From Streptomyces griseoluteus (lineage in GTDB: Bacteria > Actinomycetota > Actinomycetes > Streptomycetales > Streptomycetaceae): a stretch of DNA of 64,000 nt. Positions 57,044 through 64,000 of this stretch are shown here, piece by piece. Made by a program: the position numbers and the translations under genes. The number at the start of each line of letters is the position of its first letter. Positions within the stretch are counted from its first letter, which is position 1. The stretch lies in the NCBI GenBank assembly GCA_000717735.1, contig JOBE01000060.1, positions 1 to 64,000 of the forward strand, in the 5' to 3' direction. Below the pieces are notes generated by a model that made no database searches, was not told the origin of the DNA, and saw nothing but the letters and a program-made list of their open reading frames with translations.

Positions 57044-57354
57044 GGACGCCTCCTTTCAGCGCGGTCACTTGTGGTTCCGCAATCCCTATCGTCCTTCATG
57101 ATGCGGATCGCGCGCCAAGTGGATAGACGGCGCGCAGGGGATTCGTGACGGGACTGGTGCAGAACGTGAGCACCGTTTCCTGGCGATTCGTCAGGAAACT
57201 TGCGGTATGCGGGGCCTGAGGGAGGGCCATGTAGCTGAAAATATGAAAGTCGGGCCGGAAGGGTGACGACGGGCGCGTACGGGTGAACGCGCCCGCTCGC
57301 TACGATGCCGCCGAGGCCGCTCCGCGGCATCGCGCGCAGCCCACGGGGGAGTCT
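57044..57354. other. Intergenic region between divergent sflA and DUF5685 gene
   Basis: These 311 bp have no gene. TACGAT at 57301-57306 is a plausible -10 for the DUF5685 gene, and GGGGGAG at 57344-57350 its ribosome-binding site. Several short A/T-rich stretches may hold an sflA promoter. Confidence 0.4.
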
Positions 57355-58614
57355 TTGTTCGGAATCGTCAGGCCCTGCACCCACCGCCTCACGGACGGCC
57401 TGAAGGTCGAGTGGATGGCCCACCTCTGCGGCCTCTGCCTGGCGCTTCGCGCCGACCACGGGCAGTTCGCCCGGGTCGTCACCAACTACGACGGGCTCAT
57501 CGTCTCCGTCCTGACGGAGGCTCAGACCGGCCCGGTGGCAAGCGGACGGCGCACCGCGGGGCCCTGCCCGCTGCGCGCGATGCGGACCGCGCCCGTGGCC
57601 CGGGGCGACGGCGCCCGGCTCGCCGCCGCCGTCTCCCTCGTCCTCGCCTCCGCGAAGGTGCGCGACCACGTCGCCGACCGGGACGGCCTGTTGGCCCGGC
57701 GGCCCGTCGCCGCCGCGGCCCGCCGCGTCGCCCGCTCCTGGGACAAGGCCGGAGCCAGGACCGGCCGCTCCCTCGGCTTCGACACCGCCGTCCTCGTCGA
57801 CGCCGTCGACCGCCAGACCGGCATCGAGGCCCTCGCGGGGCCCGGCACCTCCCTGCTCGCCGTCACCGAACCGACCGAGACGGCGACCGCGGCCGCCTTC
57901 GCGCACACCGCCGTCCTCGCCGGACGGCCGGAGAACGCCGAGCCGCTCGCCGAGGCGGGCCGGCTCTTCGGCCGCCTCGCCCACCTCCTCGACGCCGTCG
58001 AGGACCAGACCGCCGACACCGAGGCCGGCGCCTGGAACCCGCTCACCGCCACCGGCACCACCCGGGAGGAGGCCCGCCGGCTCGCCGACGACGCGCTCCA
58101 CGGCATCCGGCTCGCCCTGCGGGACGCCGAGTTCACCGACGACAAGCTGGTCCACGTCCTGCTCGCGCACGAGCTGCGCACCTCGGTGAACCGCGCCTTC
58201 GGGACGACGACCTGCGCGCACGGGGCGCCGGGGCCGGGGCAGGGTCCGGTCCCGGGCAATCCGTACGCGGGCGGGACGCCGGGCCCGTACAACCCGTACG
58301 GGGGCGGGGGGAACCCCTACGGGGGCGGGCCCATGGGACCGGGCGGACCGGGTGGCACCGGTGGGCCCGGCGGACCCGGGGGGCTGCCGCCGCAGTTCGG
58401 CGGCGGGGCGCCCCAGGCCCCCAAGCCGCGCGGCTTCCTCGCCGGGTGCGCCATGTTCACCTGGCTCTTCTGCACCTGCCGGATCTGCTGCGCCAAGGAG
58501 TACGAGGGTCCCTGGTCCCGCAAGAAGCGCGAGGGCTGCTGCCGCGACTGCAACTGCAACGGCGACTCCGGCTGCGGGAACTGCGACTGCTGCTGTCCCT
58601 GCGACGGCTGCTGA
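57355..58614 (+). CDS. DUF5685-family protein with Cys-rich C-terminal tail
   Basis: This 419-residue protein starts at TTG 57355, where GGGGGAG is 4 nt upstream; GTG 57283 is in frame but overlaps the likely -10. The N-terminus FGIVRPCTHRL and AHLCGLCLALRADHG has paired Cys. A helical ~250-residue core follows, then a Gly/Pro/Asn/Tyr linker (NPYGGGGNPYGGGP). The last ~65 residues hold about 20 Cys in CxC, CxxC and CC groups (FCTCRICCAK, GCCRDCNCNGD, CDCCCPCDGC). The tail probably binds metal. Function unknown. Confidence 0.82.
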   Translation: MFGIVRPCTHRLTDGLKVEWMAHLCGLCLALRADHGQFARVVTNYDGLIVSVLTEAQTGPVASGRRTAGPCPLRAMRTAPVARGDGARLAAAVSLVLASAKVRDHVADRDGLLARRPVAAAARRVARSWDKAGARTGRSLGFDTAVLVDAVDRQTGIEALAGPGTSLLAVTEPTETATAAAFAHTAVLAGRPENAEPLAEAGRLFGRLAHLLDAVEDQTADTEAGAWNPLTATGTTREEARRLADDALHGIRLALRDAEFTDDKLVHVLLAHELRTSVNRAFGTTTCAHGAPGPGQGPVPGNPYAGGTPGPYNPYGGGGNPYGGGPMGPGGPGGTGGPGGPGGLPPQFGGGAPQAPKPRGFLAGCAMFTWLFCTCRICCAKEYEGPWSRKKREGCCRDCNCNGDSGCGNCDCCCPCDGC

Positions 58615-58650
58615 CGCCCCGTCGGCCCGGCGCCCCGGCCGGGCACCCCC

Positions 58651-58773
58651 TCACTTCTTCGGTGCCGGGAGCTCCGGCGGGGAGATCCGCGACGTGGGGA
58701 TGCCCGACGCCGTCACCCCCCACTTCCGCAGGATCCTGTCGTACGTCCCGTCCGCCTTCAGGCCGTTCACCGC
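58651..58773 (-). pseudogene. C-terminal remnant of a family-3 solute-binding protein
   Basis: Read on the minus strand from 58773, about 40 codons encode AVNGLKADGTYDRILRKWGV then TASGIPTSRISPPELPAPKK and a stop. The DGTYDRILRKWGV motif is the hallmark C-terminus of amino-acid ABC binding proteins. No start or upstream part exists; the sequence switches abruptly to an unrelated gene on the opposite strand at about 58775. Confidence 0.75.
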
Positions 58774-58775
58774 TC

Positions 58776-59323
58776 CATCTCGCCGCCCACTTCCCCGGCG
58801 TCAACTCCACCACCGTCTGGTCCGATCCGCGTTCGGGGTCGCAGATCGACTTCTCCTCCTTCGAGCACCTCGCGAGAACCGCGGAGCGCGGTCTCTTCGA
58901 CTCCTTCTTCCTGGCCGAGGGGCTGCGACTGCGCGAGCACAACGGGCGGATCCACGACCTCGACGTCGTCGGCCGACCCGAGTCGATCACCGTCCTCAAC
59001 GCGCTCGCCGCCGTCACCGACCGGCTCGGCCTGGCCGGCACGGTCAACGCCACCTTCGACGAGCCGTACGAACTGGCCCGCAGGCTCGCCCCGCTCGACC
59101 ACCTCAGCGCGGGCCGGGCCGCCTGGAACATCGTCACCTCGTCGGACGCCTTCACCGGCGAGAACTTCCGACCCGGTGGCCGTGGCCAGGAAGTGGCGGG
59201 CGCTCTCCGAGGCGAAGGGCCTGTCGATCCGGCAGGCGGTCATCGAGTCCGCCGGCCGGGCAGTCCTTCGTCGGCAGTCCCGCGACGGTGGCGGCGGCCC
59301 TGATGTGGTGGGAGTTGGGATGA
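58776..59323 (+). pseudogene. NtaA/SnaA-type flavin monooxygenase, deleted and frameshifted
   Basis: From 58776 the frame reads HLAAHFPGVNSTTVWSDPRS, FEHLARTAERGLFDSFFLAEGL, SITVLNALAAVTDRLGLAGT and AAWNIVTSSDAFTGENFR, the N-terminal third of a luciferase-like monooxygenase of the NtaA/SnaA/DszA group. At about 59169 it jumps to DPVAVARKWRALSEAKGLSI in another frame, which is the C-terminal region; roughly 200 residues are missing. An extra G near 59259 shifts the frame again before QSFVGSPATVAA, and the end is cut. No start codon remains. Confidence 0.8.
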
Positions 59324-59596
59324 TCCGGCGATAGGGTCTATCCTGCCCGGTCGGCGAAAACCAAGCTGGCCGGGTCTACCGCCGGGCTGGCGGGAAGTCA
59401 GGTCTGTGGAGCTGATGTAAGACCGATGGGCGGCACACCGTCCCTTGCTGGTAACCCAGGTCGGCAACCGGTTGTGAAGCAGAAAGCCCAACCCGCGAGG
59501 GAAGGGGTCCTCACCGTTCGCGGAGGGGAGGATGTCAACTGCCCGTTCCCGCCGCCTGGGAACATGCACGACACCGCAGTTCTGGTGGAGGGGTAG
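59324..59596 (+). mobile_element. Right-end remnant of an IS200/IS605-type element (tnpB 3' stub)
   Basis: An open frame without start (59324-59596) reads TKLAGSTAGLAGSQVCGADV ... VVKQKAQPAREG ... GGEDVNC, the kind of C-terminal tail that TnpB of IS1341/IS605-like elements shows because its coding end runs through the omega-RNA. The catalytic RuvC and zinc-finger parts of TnpB are absent. It begins right after the broken monooxygenase, which suggests insertion followed by deletion. Confidence 0.6.
59390..59539 (+). ncRNA. Candidate orphan omega-RNA (TnpB guide RNA scaffold)
   Basis: The segment GTTGTGAAGCAGAAAGCCC (59470-59488) followed by AACCCGCGAGGG, a GGTCCTC...GAGG stem and terminal GGAGGATGTCAAC is the typical 3' scaffold of IS605-type omega-RNAs in actinobacteria. 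The scaffold would end at about 59539, and the guide would start with TGCCCGTTCCCGCC. The 5' limit is a guess. No TnpB to use it is encoded here. Confidence 0.55.
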
Positions 59597-59808
59597 CGGC
59601 CGAACCGGCCTGACCGGGGCTACCCGCAAGGTATGGACGACGGGTGCCCCCGGCCGGGACGGCGGGGGCATCCGTCCGTTCGGCGGTCTTGTGCGTCCGC
59701 TCCGAGGGGGCCACTATCGCTCACGGTGCATGTCAGGAACACGTCACCTGATAGCGCCTCACGGGCCCGCCATCCACGGGCCCCTCCGCTTTTCCCAGAA
59801 GGAGAATT

Positions 59809-60675
59809 GTGAGGAGCACAGTGAGGAACACCCGCACCCGTCTGCTCGCCCTCGTCGCCGGAATCGCGGCCGTGACGGCCATCGGACTCCCCGGAGCCCA
59901 GGCCGCCCCCGCCCCCGGCCCGGCCGGAGCCGCCCAGCTCGCCCGCGCCGACGCCGCCGTCGACGCCGCAGGGGTCGGCGGCACCGCCTGGTACGTGGAC
60001 AGAGCGGCCGGCCGGGTCGTCGTCACCGCCGACTCCACCGTCACCGAGGCGGGGATCGCGAAGATCCGCGCGGCGGCCGGTGCCGACGCCGGAGCCCTCC
60101 GCGTCCAGCGCACCCCCGGCGTCTTCAAGCCCCTGCTCGGCGCGGGCGACGCCATCTACGGCAGCGGCTACCGCTGTTCGCTCGGCTTCAACGTGCGCAG
60201 CGGCAGCACGTACTACTTCCTCACCGCCGGCCACTGCGGCGACGTCGTGAAGACCTGGTACGCCAACTCGGCGCAGTCCACCCTGATCGGCGCCACCGTC
60301 GGGTCCAGCTTCCCCGGCAACGACTACGCGCTCGTCCGCTACGACAACACCTCGCTCGCCCACACCGGCGGCTTCACCGCCGCCGACGCCTACGTGGGGG
60401 AGCCCGTCAAGCGCTCCGGCTCCACCACCGGCACCCGCAGCGGCACCGTCACCGGCCTGGACGCCACCGTGCACTACTCCGGCGGCGGCACCGTCCGCGG
60501 CATGATCCAGACCAACGTCTGCGCCGAGCCCGGCGACTCCGGCGGCGCGCTCTACGACGGCACCAAGGCGCTCGGCCTCACCTCGGGCGGCAGCGGCAAC
60601 TGCTCCACCGGCGGCACCACGTTCTACCAGCCGGTGCCCGAGGCGCTCGCCAAGTACCGGGTCAGCCTCTACTGA
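59809..60675 (+). CDS. Streptogrisin-type secreted serine protease (first copy)
   Basis: This 288-residue preproprotein starts at GTG 59809, behind AAGGAG. The signal peptide runs to about residue 32 (GLPGAQA-A). An alpha-lytic-type propeptide (residues ~33-110, [20 protein letters not shown]) folds the enzyme. The mature S1 domain starts near [16 protein letters not shown]; the catalytic triad is His in LTAGHCG, Asp in GNDYALV and Ser in EPGDSGGAL. Four Cys form the two family disulfides. It is chymotrypsin-like. The two tandem copies are 51 bp apart. Confidence 0.93.
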   Translation: MRSTVRNTRTRLLALVAGIAAVTAIGLPGAQAAPAPGPAGAAQLARADAAVDAAGVGGTAWYVDRAAGRVVVTADSTVTEAGIAKIRAAAGADAGALRVQRTPGVFKPLLGAGDAIYGSGYRCSLGFNVRSGSTYYFLTAGHCGDVVKTWYANSAQSTLIGATVGSSFPGNDYALVRYDNTSLAHTGGFTAADAYVGEPVKRSGSTTGTRSGTVTGLDATVHYSGGGTVRGMIQTNVCAEPGDSGGALYDGTKALGLTSGGSGNCSTGGTTFYQPVPEALAKYRVSLY

Positions 60676-60726
60676 TCCCCGCGCACCGATCCGCACCTTC
60701 CCCCCCCCACTCAGGAGGAACGAGAA

Positions 60727-61632
60727 GTGAGGAACCAGCGCACCACCCGCACCCGCACCCGCACCCGTACGATCCGGACGCTCGCCGTCACCGCCGGGCT
60801 CGCCGCCGCAGCGGCCCTGGCCGTCCCGACGGCGAGCGCGGGCACGACGCAGACCTTCGGCGCCTCCCAGCTCTCCGCCGCGAGCGACGCCGTGCTCGCC
60901 GCCGACGTGGCGGGCACCGCCTGGCACGTCGACACCGCCGGCGGGAAGGTCGTCGTCACCGCCGACTCCACCGTCTCCCCGGCCGAGATCGCGAAGATCA
61001 GGCAGCAGGCGGGGGCCAACGCCGGCGCGATCCGCGTCGAACGGACCCCCGGGAAGTTCACCAAGCTGATCTCCGGCGGCGACGCGATCTACGCCGACGC
61101 CGGCTGGCGCTGCTCGCTCGGCTTCAACGTCCGTGACAGCGCGGGGACGTACTACTTCCTCACCGCCGGTCACTGCACCGACGGAGCCGGGACCTGGTAC
61201 TCCAACTCCTCCCGCTCGACGGTCCTCGGCTCCACGGCAGGATCGAGCTTCCCGGTCAACGACTACGGGATCGTCCGCTACACCAACAGCACCGTCACCA
61301 AGTCCGGCACCGTCGGCAGCGTGGACATCACCAGCGCCGCCAACGCCACGGTCGGCATGTCGGTCACCCGCCGCGGCTCCACCACCGGCACCCACAGCGG
61401 CTCGGTGACCGGTCTCAACGCCACCGTGAACTACGGCGGCGGGGACATCGTCTACGGCATGATCCGCACGAACGTGTGCGCCGAGCCCGGCGACTCCGGC
61501 GGCCCGCTCTACTCGGGCAGCCGCGCCATCGGCCTCACCTCCGGCGGCAGCGGCAACTGCTCCTCGGGCGGAACGACGTTCTTCCAGCCTGTGACGGAGG
61601 CGCTGAGCGCGTACGGGGTCAGCGTCTACTGA
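60727..61632 (+). CDS. Streptogrisin B-like secreted serine protease (second copy)
   Basis: This 301-residue preproprotein starts at GTG 60727, behind GGAGG. The signal n-region carries an unusual [10 protein letters not shown] run. The propeptide covers residues ~40-118, and the mature enzyme begins [19 protein letters not shown]. The triad is TAGHCTD, VNDYGIV and EPGDSGGPL. From memory it is very close to S. griseus protease B through its C-terminus ([12 protein letters not shown]). It is exported and self-processed. A strong hairpin follows. Confidence 0.95.
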   Translation: MRNQRTTRTRTRTRTIRTLAVTAGLAAAAALAVPTASAGTTQTFGASQLSAASDAVLAADVAGTAWHVDTAGGKVVVTADSTVSPAEIAKIRQQAGANAGAIRVERTPGKFTKLISGGDAIYADAGWRCSLGFNVRDSAGTYYFLTAGHCTDGAGTWYSNSSRSTVLGSTAGSSFPVNDYGIVRYTNSTVTKSGTVGSVDITSAANATVGMSVTRRGSTTGTHSGSVTGLNATVNYGGGDIVYGMIRTNVCAEPGDSGGPLYSGSRAIGLTSGGSGNCSSGGTTFFQPVTEALSAYGVSVY

Positions 61633-61643
61633 TCCCCCGGACC

Positions 61644-61671
61644 GATGGCCCCCGCCGCGGCGGGGGCCATC
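61644..61671. terminator. Bidirectional palindromic terminator
   Basis: GATGGCCCCCGCCG and its exact complement CGGCGGGGGCCATC abut (14-bp arms) in the 49-bp gap between convergent genes. Confidence 0.8.
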
Positions 61672-61681
61672 TCCGTGTGTC

Positions 61682-62719
61682 CTACGCGCGGGCCTCGTCC
61701 AGCTCCCCGGCGATCGGCTCCGCCTCCGGCTTGCGCTTCAGCGAGGACATCACCAGGGTGACCGTCGCGCCGACGACCGCCCAGGCGGAGAGGACCAGCA
61801 TCGAGCCGGTCATGTCGTTGCCCTTGAAGTACGCGATCGAGCGCGCCGCCCAGGTGCCCGCGCCCGGCGGGAGGGCCGGGCCGATCGCGTTCCAGAAGGG
61901 GGGCAGCATCGGCAGCGGGAAGGCGCCGCCCGCGCTGGGGTTGCCCGCGATCACGATCAGCAGGATCGCCAGGCCGATGCCGACGATCCCGAAGACCGAC
62001 TGCAGGGCGAGGGTGGCGCAGCCGACGGCGAAGACGACGAGGGCGCCGAGTCCCCACAGGGCGGCGACGCTGCCGGGCAGGGCGCCCAGGATCGGGCCGA
62101 CGATGATCGCGCCGCCGAGGCCGCCGAGGATCGAGTAGACCGCGAGCGCGCCGAGGCGGATGATCGCGCGTTCACGGTTCGCGGGCCGGGAGCCCGCGCT
62201 GATCGCCAGGATCGCGGCGCAGATGTAGCCGCCGACGCACCAGCCGACGACCAGGTAGAAGGCCGAGAGTCCGTCGAAGTCCTCCGCCGAGGCCGGGGCC
62301 ACGTCGACCGTCCGCACGGTGCGCTGCTGGGCTTCCTCCACCTGCGTGAAGATCGTCTGCAGGGCGGAGGAGAGCACGGTGCCGCCGCCGGAGGCGACGA
62401 GCAGGGTGTCGGTGCGGCCGGTCGGGGCGACGATCAGGGCGCCGTCGATGTCCCGGTTCAGGATCTGCTGCCGTGCCGCGGCCTCGTCGGTGACCGTGCG
62501 GGGGTCGAGCGGGTCGCCGGGGAGCTTCTCCAGCTGCCCGACGAGCTGGGCCGAGACCTGTGGTGGCGCGACGACGCCGAAGGGCACGTCCCGTGGCTTG
62601 GGGTGGTGCAGGGCCCCGACGTACGAGGCGATGAACAGGAGCTGGAGGGCGAAGACGCCGACGACGAGCAGGGCTGCTCGGGGGGTGACGGCGCTTTTCA
62701 GTTCATCGACGAGACTCAT
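61682..62719 (-). CDS. YhgE/Pip (ABC-2-like) membrane protein
   Basis: This 345-residue protein starts at ATG 62719; the longer frame upstream is intergenic. One N-terminal span (AALLVVGVFALQLLFIASYVGAL) is followed by a ~150-residue extracytoplasmic domain (VPFGVVAPPQVSAQLVGQLE, DIDGALIVAPTGRTDTLLVAS). Five C-terminal spans end with LVLSAWAVVGATVTLVMSSL. The layout matches the DUF3533/YhgE-Pip class related to ABC-2 permeases. No ATPase adjoins. Function unclear. Confidence 0.8.
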   Translation of the reverse strand: MSLVDELKSAVTPRAALLVVGVFALQLLFIASYVGALHHPKPRDVPFGVVAPPQVSAQLVGQLEKLPGDPLDPRTVTDEAAARQQILNRDIDGALIVAPTGRTDTLLVASGGGTVLSSALQTIFTQVEEAQQRTVRTVDVAPASAEDFDGLSAFYLVVGWCVGGYICAAILAISAGSRPANRERAIIRLGALAVYSILGGLGGAIIVGPILGALPGSVAALWGLGALVVFAVGCATLALQSVFGIVGIGLAILLIVIAGNPSAGGAFPLPMLPPFWNAIGPALPPGAGTWAARSIAYFKGNDMTGSMLVLSAWAVVGATVTLVMSSLKRKPEAEPIAGELDEARA

Positions 62720-62846
62720 GCCCCCACGCTCCGGGGCGGGGGGTGTTCCCGCAGGTGGGATGGGTCCGAATGGCTGACGGAGGGCAGGCCTGCCCGGCTT
62801 ATCGTACAGACGTTCGAAATGGGTTAAGGTGAAGAGCAGGGGGTGG

Positions 62847-62858
62847 GAACATACGTAC
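62847..62858. promoter_or_regulatory. Candidate LexA box
   Basis: GAACATACGTAC matches the Gram-positive LexA core GAACnnnnGTTC with one mismatch, 31 bp before dnaE2. dnaE2 belongs to the SOS mutagenesis cassette in actinobacteria. The match is suggestive only. Confidence 0.4.
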
Positions 62859-62888
62859 GAATCGATGCGGGAGTGCGGGAGGTGCGCC

Positions 62889-64000
62889 ATGCCGGGTTTC
62901 ACGCACCTGCACACCGCGTCGGGCTACTCCCGGCGCTACGGCGCCTCCCACCCCGAACGCCTTGCCGCCCGCGCCGCCGAACGCGGCATGGACGCGCTCG
63001 CCCTGACCGACCGCGACACCCTCTCCGGCACCATCCGCTTCGCCAAGGCCTGCGCGAAGGAGGGCATCCGCCCCCTGTTCGGAGTGGACCTGGCGTACGA
63101 GGCGCAGACGCCCGGATCGGCGCCCGGGCCCGGCGGTCCGGGGCGCGCGCAGGACGTACGGCGGGTACCCGTCCGCGGCGGGGCCTTCGTCGACGAGTCC
63201 GCGCCCCGCGCCCTCTTCCTCGCCCGCTCCCGTACCGGCTGGGCCTCCCTCTGCGCCATGATCACCGCCGCCCACGCCGGAGGCGGGCAGCGGCCCCTGC
63301 TGCCCTGGTCCGCCCTGGGCGACGACGTGTTCGTCCTGCTCGGCCCCGCCTCCGACGTCGGCCGCGCCCTCGCCGCGGGCCGCCCCGACCGCGCCGCCCG
63401 GCTGCTCGCCCCCTGGCGCGAGCGGTACGGCGACGCACTGCGCCTGACGGCCGTCGACCACGGCCGCACCGGTACGGGGCCCGGCTCCCTGCGGCTCGCC
63501 GCCCGTACCGTCGGCTTCGCCGCCGAACAGGGCGTCCGGCCCGTCCTGAGCAACGCCGTCCGCTACGCCGACCCCGGCCAGGGCCCGGTGGCCGACGTCC
63601 TCGACTCCGCCCGCCGGCTCGTCCCCATCGACCCCCGCAGGGAGCTCGACAGCGGCCAGGCCTGGCTCAAGGGTGCCGAAGGGCCCGACGGGATGACGGC
63701 CGCCGCCGAGCGGATCGTCGAGGCCGCCGGCTTCCGCAGGGATACCGCCCACCGGCTCCTCGAACAGACCGCGGCGGTCGCCGCCGCCTGCCTGGTCGAC
63801 CCCGAGGACGACCTCGGCATCGGCTCCGCCCACTTCCCCGAACCGCACCTCGTCGGCGCCGAGCACCGCACCGCCCAGCGCGTCCTCGCCTCCCGGGCCG
63901 CCGCCGGCATGATCCTGAAGGGGTACGAGAAGCGGCGCGGCTACTGGGACCGGATGCACCGCGAGCTGGACGTCATCGCCCACCACGGCTTCGCCGCCTA
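62889..64000 (+). CDS. dnaE2: Error-prone DNA polymerase III alpha subunit DnaE2 (partial)
   Basis: The start is ATG 62889, behind GGAGG. The first 370 residues are present and the gene runs off the right edge. The PHP domain opens GFTHLHTASGYSRRYGASHPERLAARAAERGMDALALTDRD-type, with metal-site His in HLHT and the LTDRDTLSG loop. PLFGVDLAYEA and the MILKGYEKRRGYWDRMHRELDVIAHHGFA-like segment match the DnaE family before the polymerase core. DnaE2 performs translesion synthesis with ImuA'/ImuB. The two N-terminal residues after Met and the position fit DnaE2 rather than replicative DnaE1. Confidence 0.9.
   Translation, partial: MPGFTHLHTASGYSRRYGASHPERLAARAAERGMDALALTDRDTLSGTIRFAKACAKEGIRPLFGVDLAYEAQTPGSAPGPGGPGRAQDVRRVPVRGGAFVDESAPRALFLARSRTGWASLCAMITAAHAGGGQRPLLPWSALGDDVFVLLGPASDVGRALAAGRPDRAARLLAPWRERYGDALRLTAVDHGRTGTGPGSLRLAARTVGFAAEQGVRPVLSNAVRYADPGQGPVADVLDSARRLVPIDPRRELDSGQAWLKGAEGPDGMTAAAERIVEAAGFRRDTAHRLLEQTAAVAAACLVDPEDDLGIGSAHFPEPHLVGAEHRTAQRVLASRAAAGMILKGYEKRRGYWDRMHRELDVIAHHGFAA

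Noticed and set aside
59240..59671. Minus-strand frame over the mobile-element remnant
   Set aside because: It has no recognisable motif and is antisense to the omega-RNA-like segment.

Overview
The window is high-GC actinobacterial DNA, almost certainly a Streptomyces chromosome. It shows codon bias with G/C third positions, frequent GTG and TTG starts, leaderless-type promoters, twin-arginine and lipoprotein signals, SflA, streptogrisins and an Rpf-like muralytic enzyme. From memory, the gene order matches the part of the Streptomyces core that carries dnaE2, sflA, der, cmk, scpAB, parA, ald, pyrG, recN, nadK and tlyA. No alignment was run. Layout: 1-270 holds the 3' end of a 23S rRNA and a 5S rRNA that lacks its last ~20 nt. 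345-2394 is an RGG-repeat/TPR protein broken by two frameshifts inside its repeats. 2460-12045 is a conserved block: DUF1015 protein, HAD phosphatase, iron-box-controlled siderophore ABC ATPase, SCP2 protein, tlyA-nadK-recN, a MraY/WecA-like membrane protein and a glycosyltransferase. 12110-20439 is a catabolic block: PucR regulator, APC permease, Tat-exported amine oxidase, FAD oxidase and GH15 glucoamylase/trehalase. 20854-31649 carries pyrG, a Nudix ADP-ribose hydrolase, an NB-ARC/TPR protein, ald, then parA-RHH-scpA-scpB-rluB, a tightly packed chromosome segregation and ribosome maturation cluster. 31805-34819 is a compact NAD salvage and ADP-ribose operon (NadR-like, NrtR, ADP-ribosylglycohydrolase) with a candidate NrtR operator in front. 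36212-41224 holds YidB, then aroH-tyrA-cmk-plsC-der. 41307-53448 has a conserved hypothetical gene with a perfect 46-nt palindrome, an Rpf-like enzyme and a branched-chain amino-acid-type ABC system. In that system LivH, LivM and LivG are fused in one polypeptide, and the substrate-binding lipoprotein is divergent. A glycosyltransferase, a WYL regulator, a lone ctaD and an I78-type inhibitor follow. 53528-58614 holds a PAP2 phosphatase, a DHA2 exporter, sflA and a Cys-rich DUF5685 protein. 58615-59808 is a scar: a C-terminal stub of a solute-binding protein, a deleted and frameshifted flavin monooxygenase, and the right end of an IS200/IS605-type element with an omega-RNA-like segment but no intact tnpB. 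Two tandem streptogrisins, a YhgE/Pip-like membrane protein and the first third of dnaE2 close the window. The points that most deserve a second look are the orphan omega-RNA scar, the co-degenerate ATPase site predicted for the fused Liv transporter, the Walker A lysine loss in the NadR-like enzyme, the ParA-RHH pair fused into the scp operon, and the truncated 5S rRNA beside a frameshifted repeat gene. All functional statements come from reading motifs by eye; no database search was possible.
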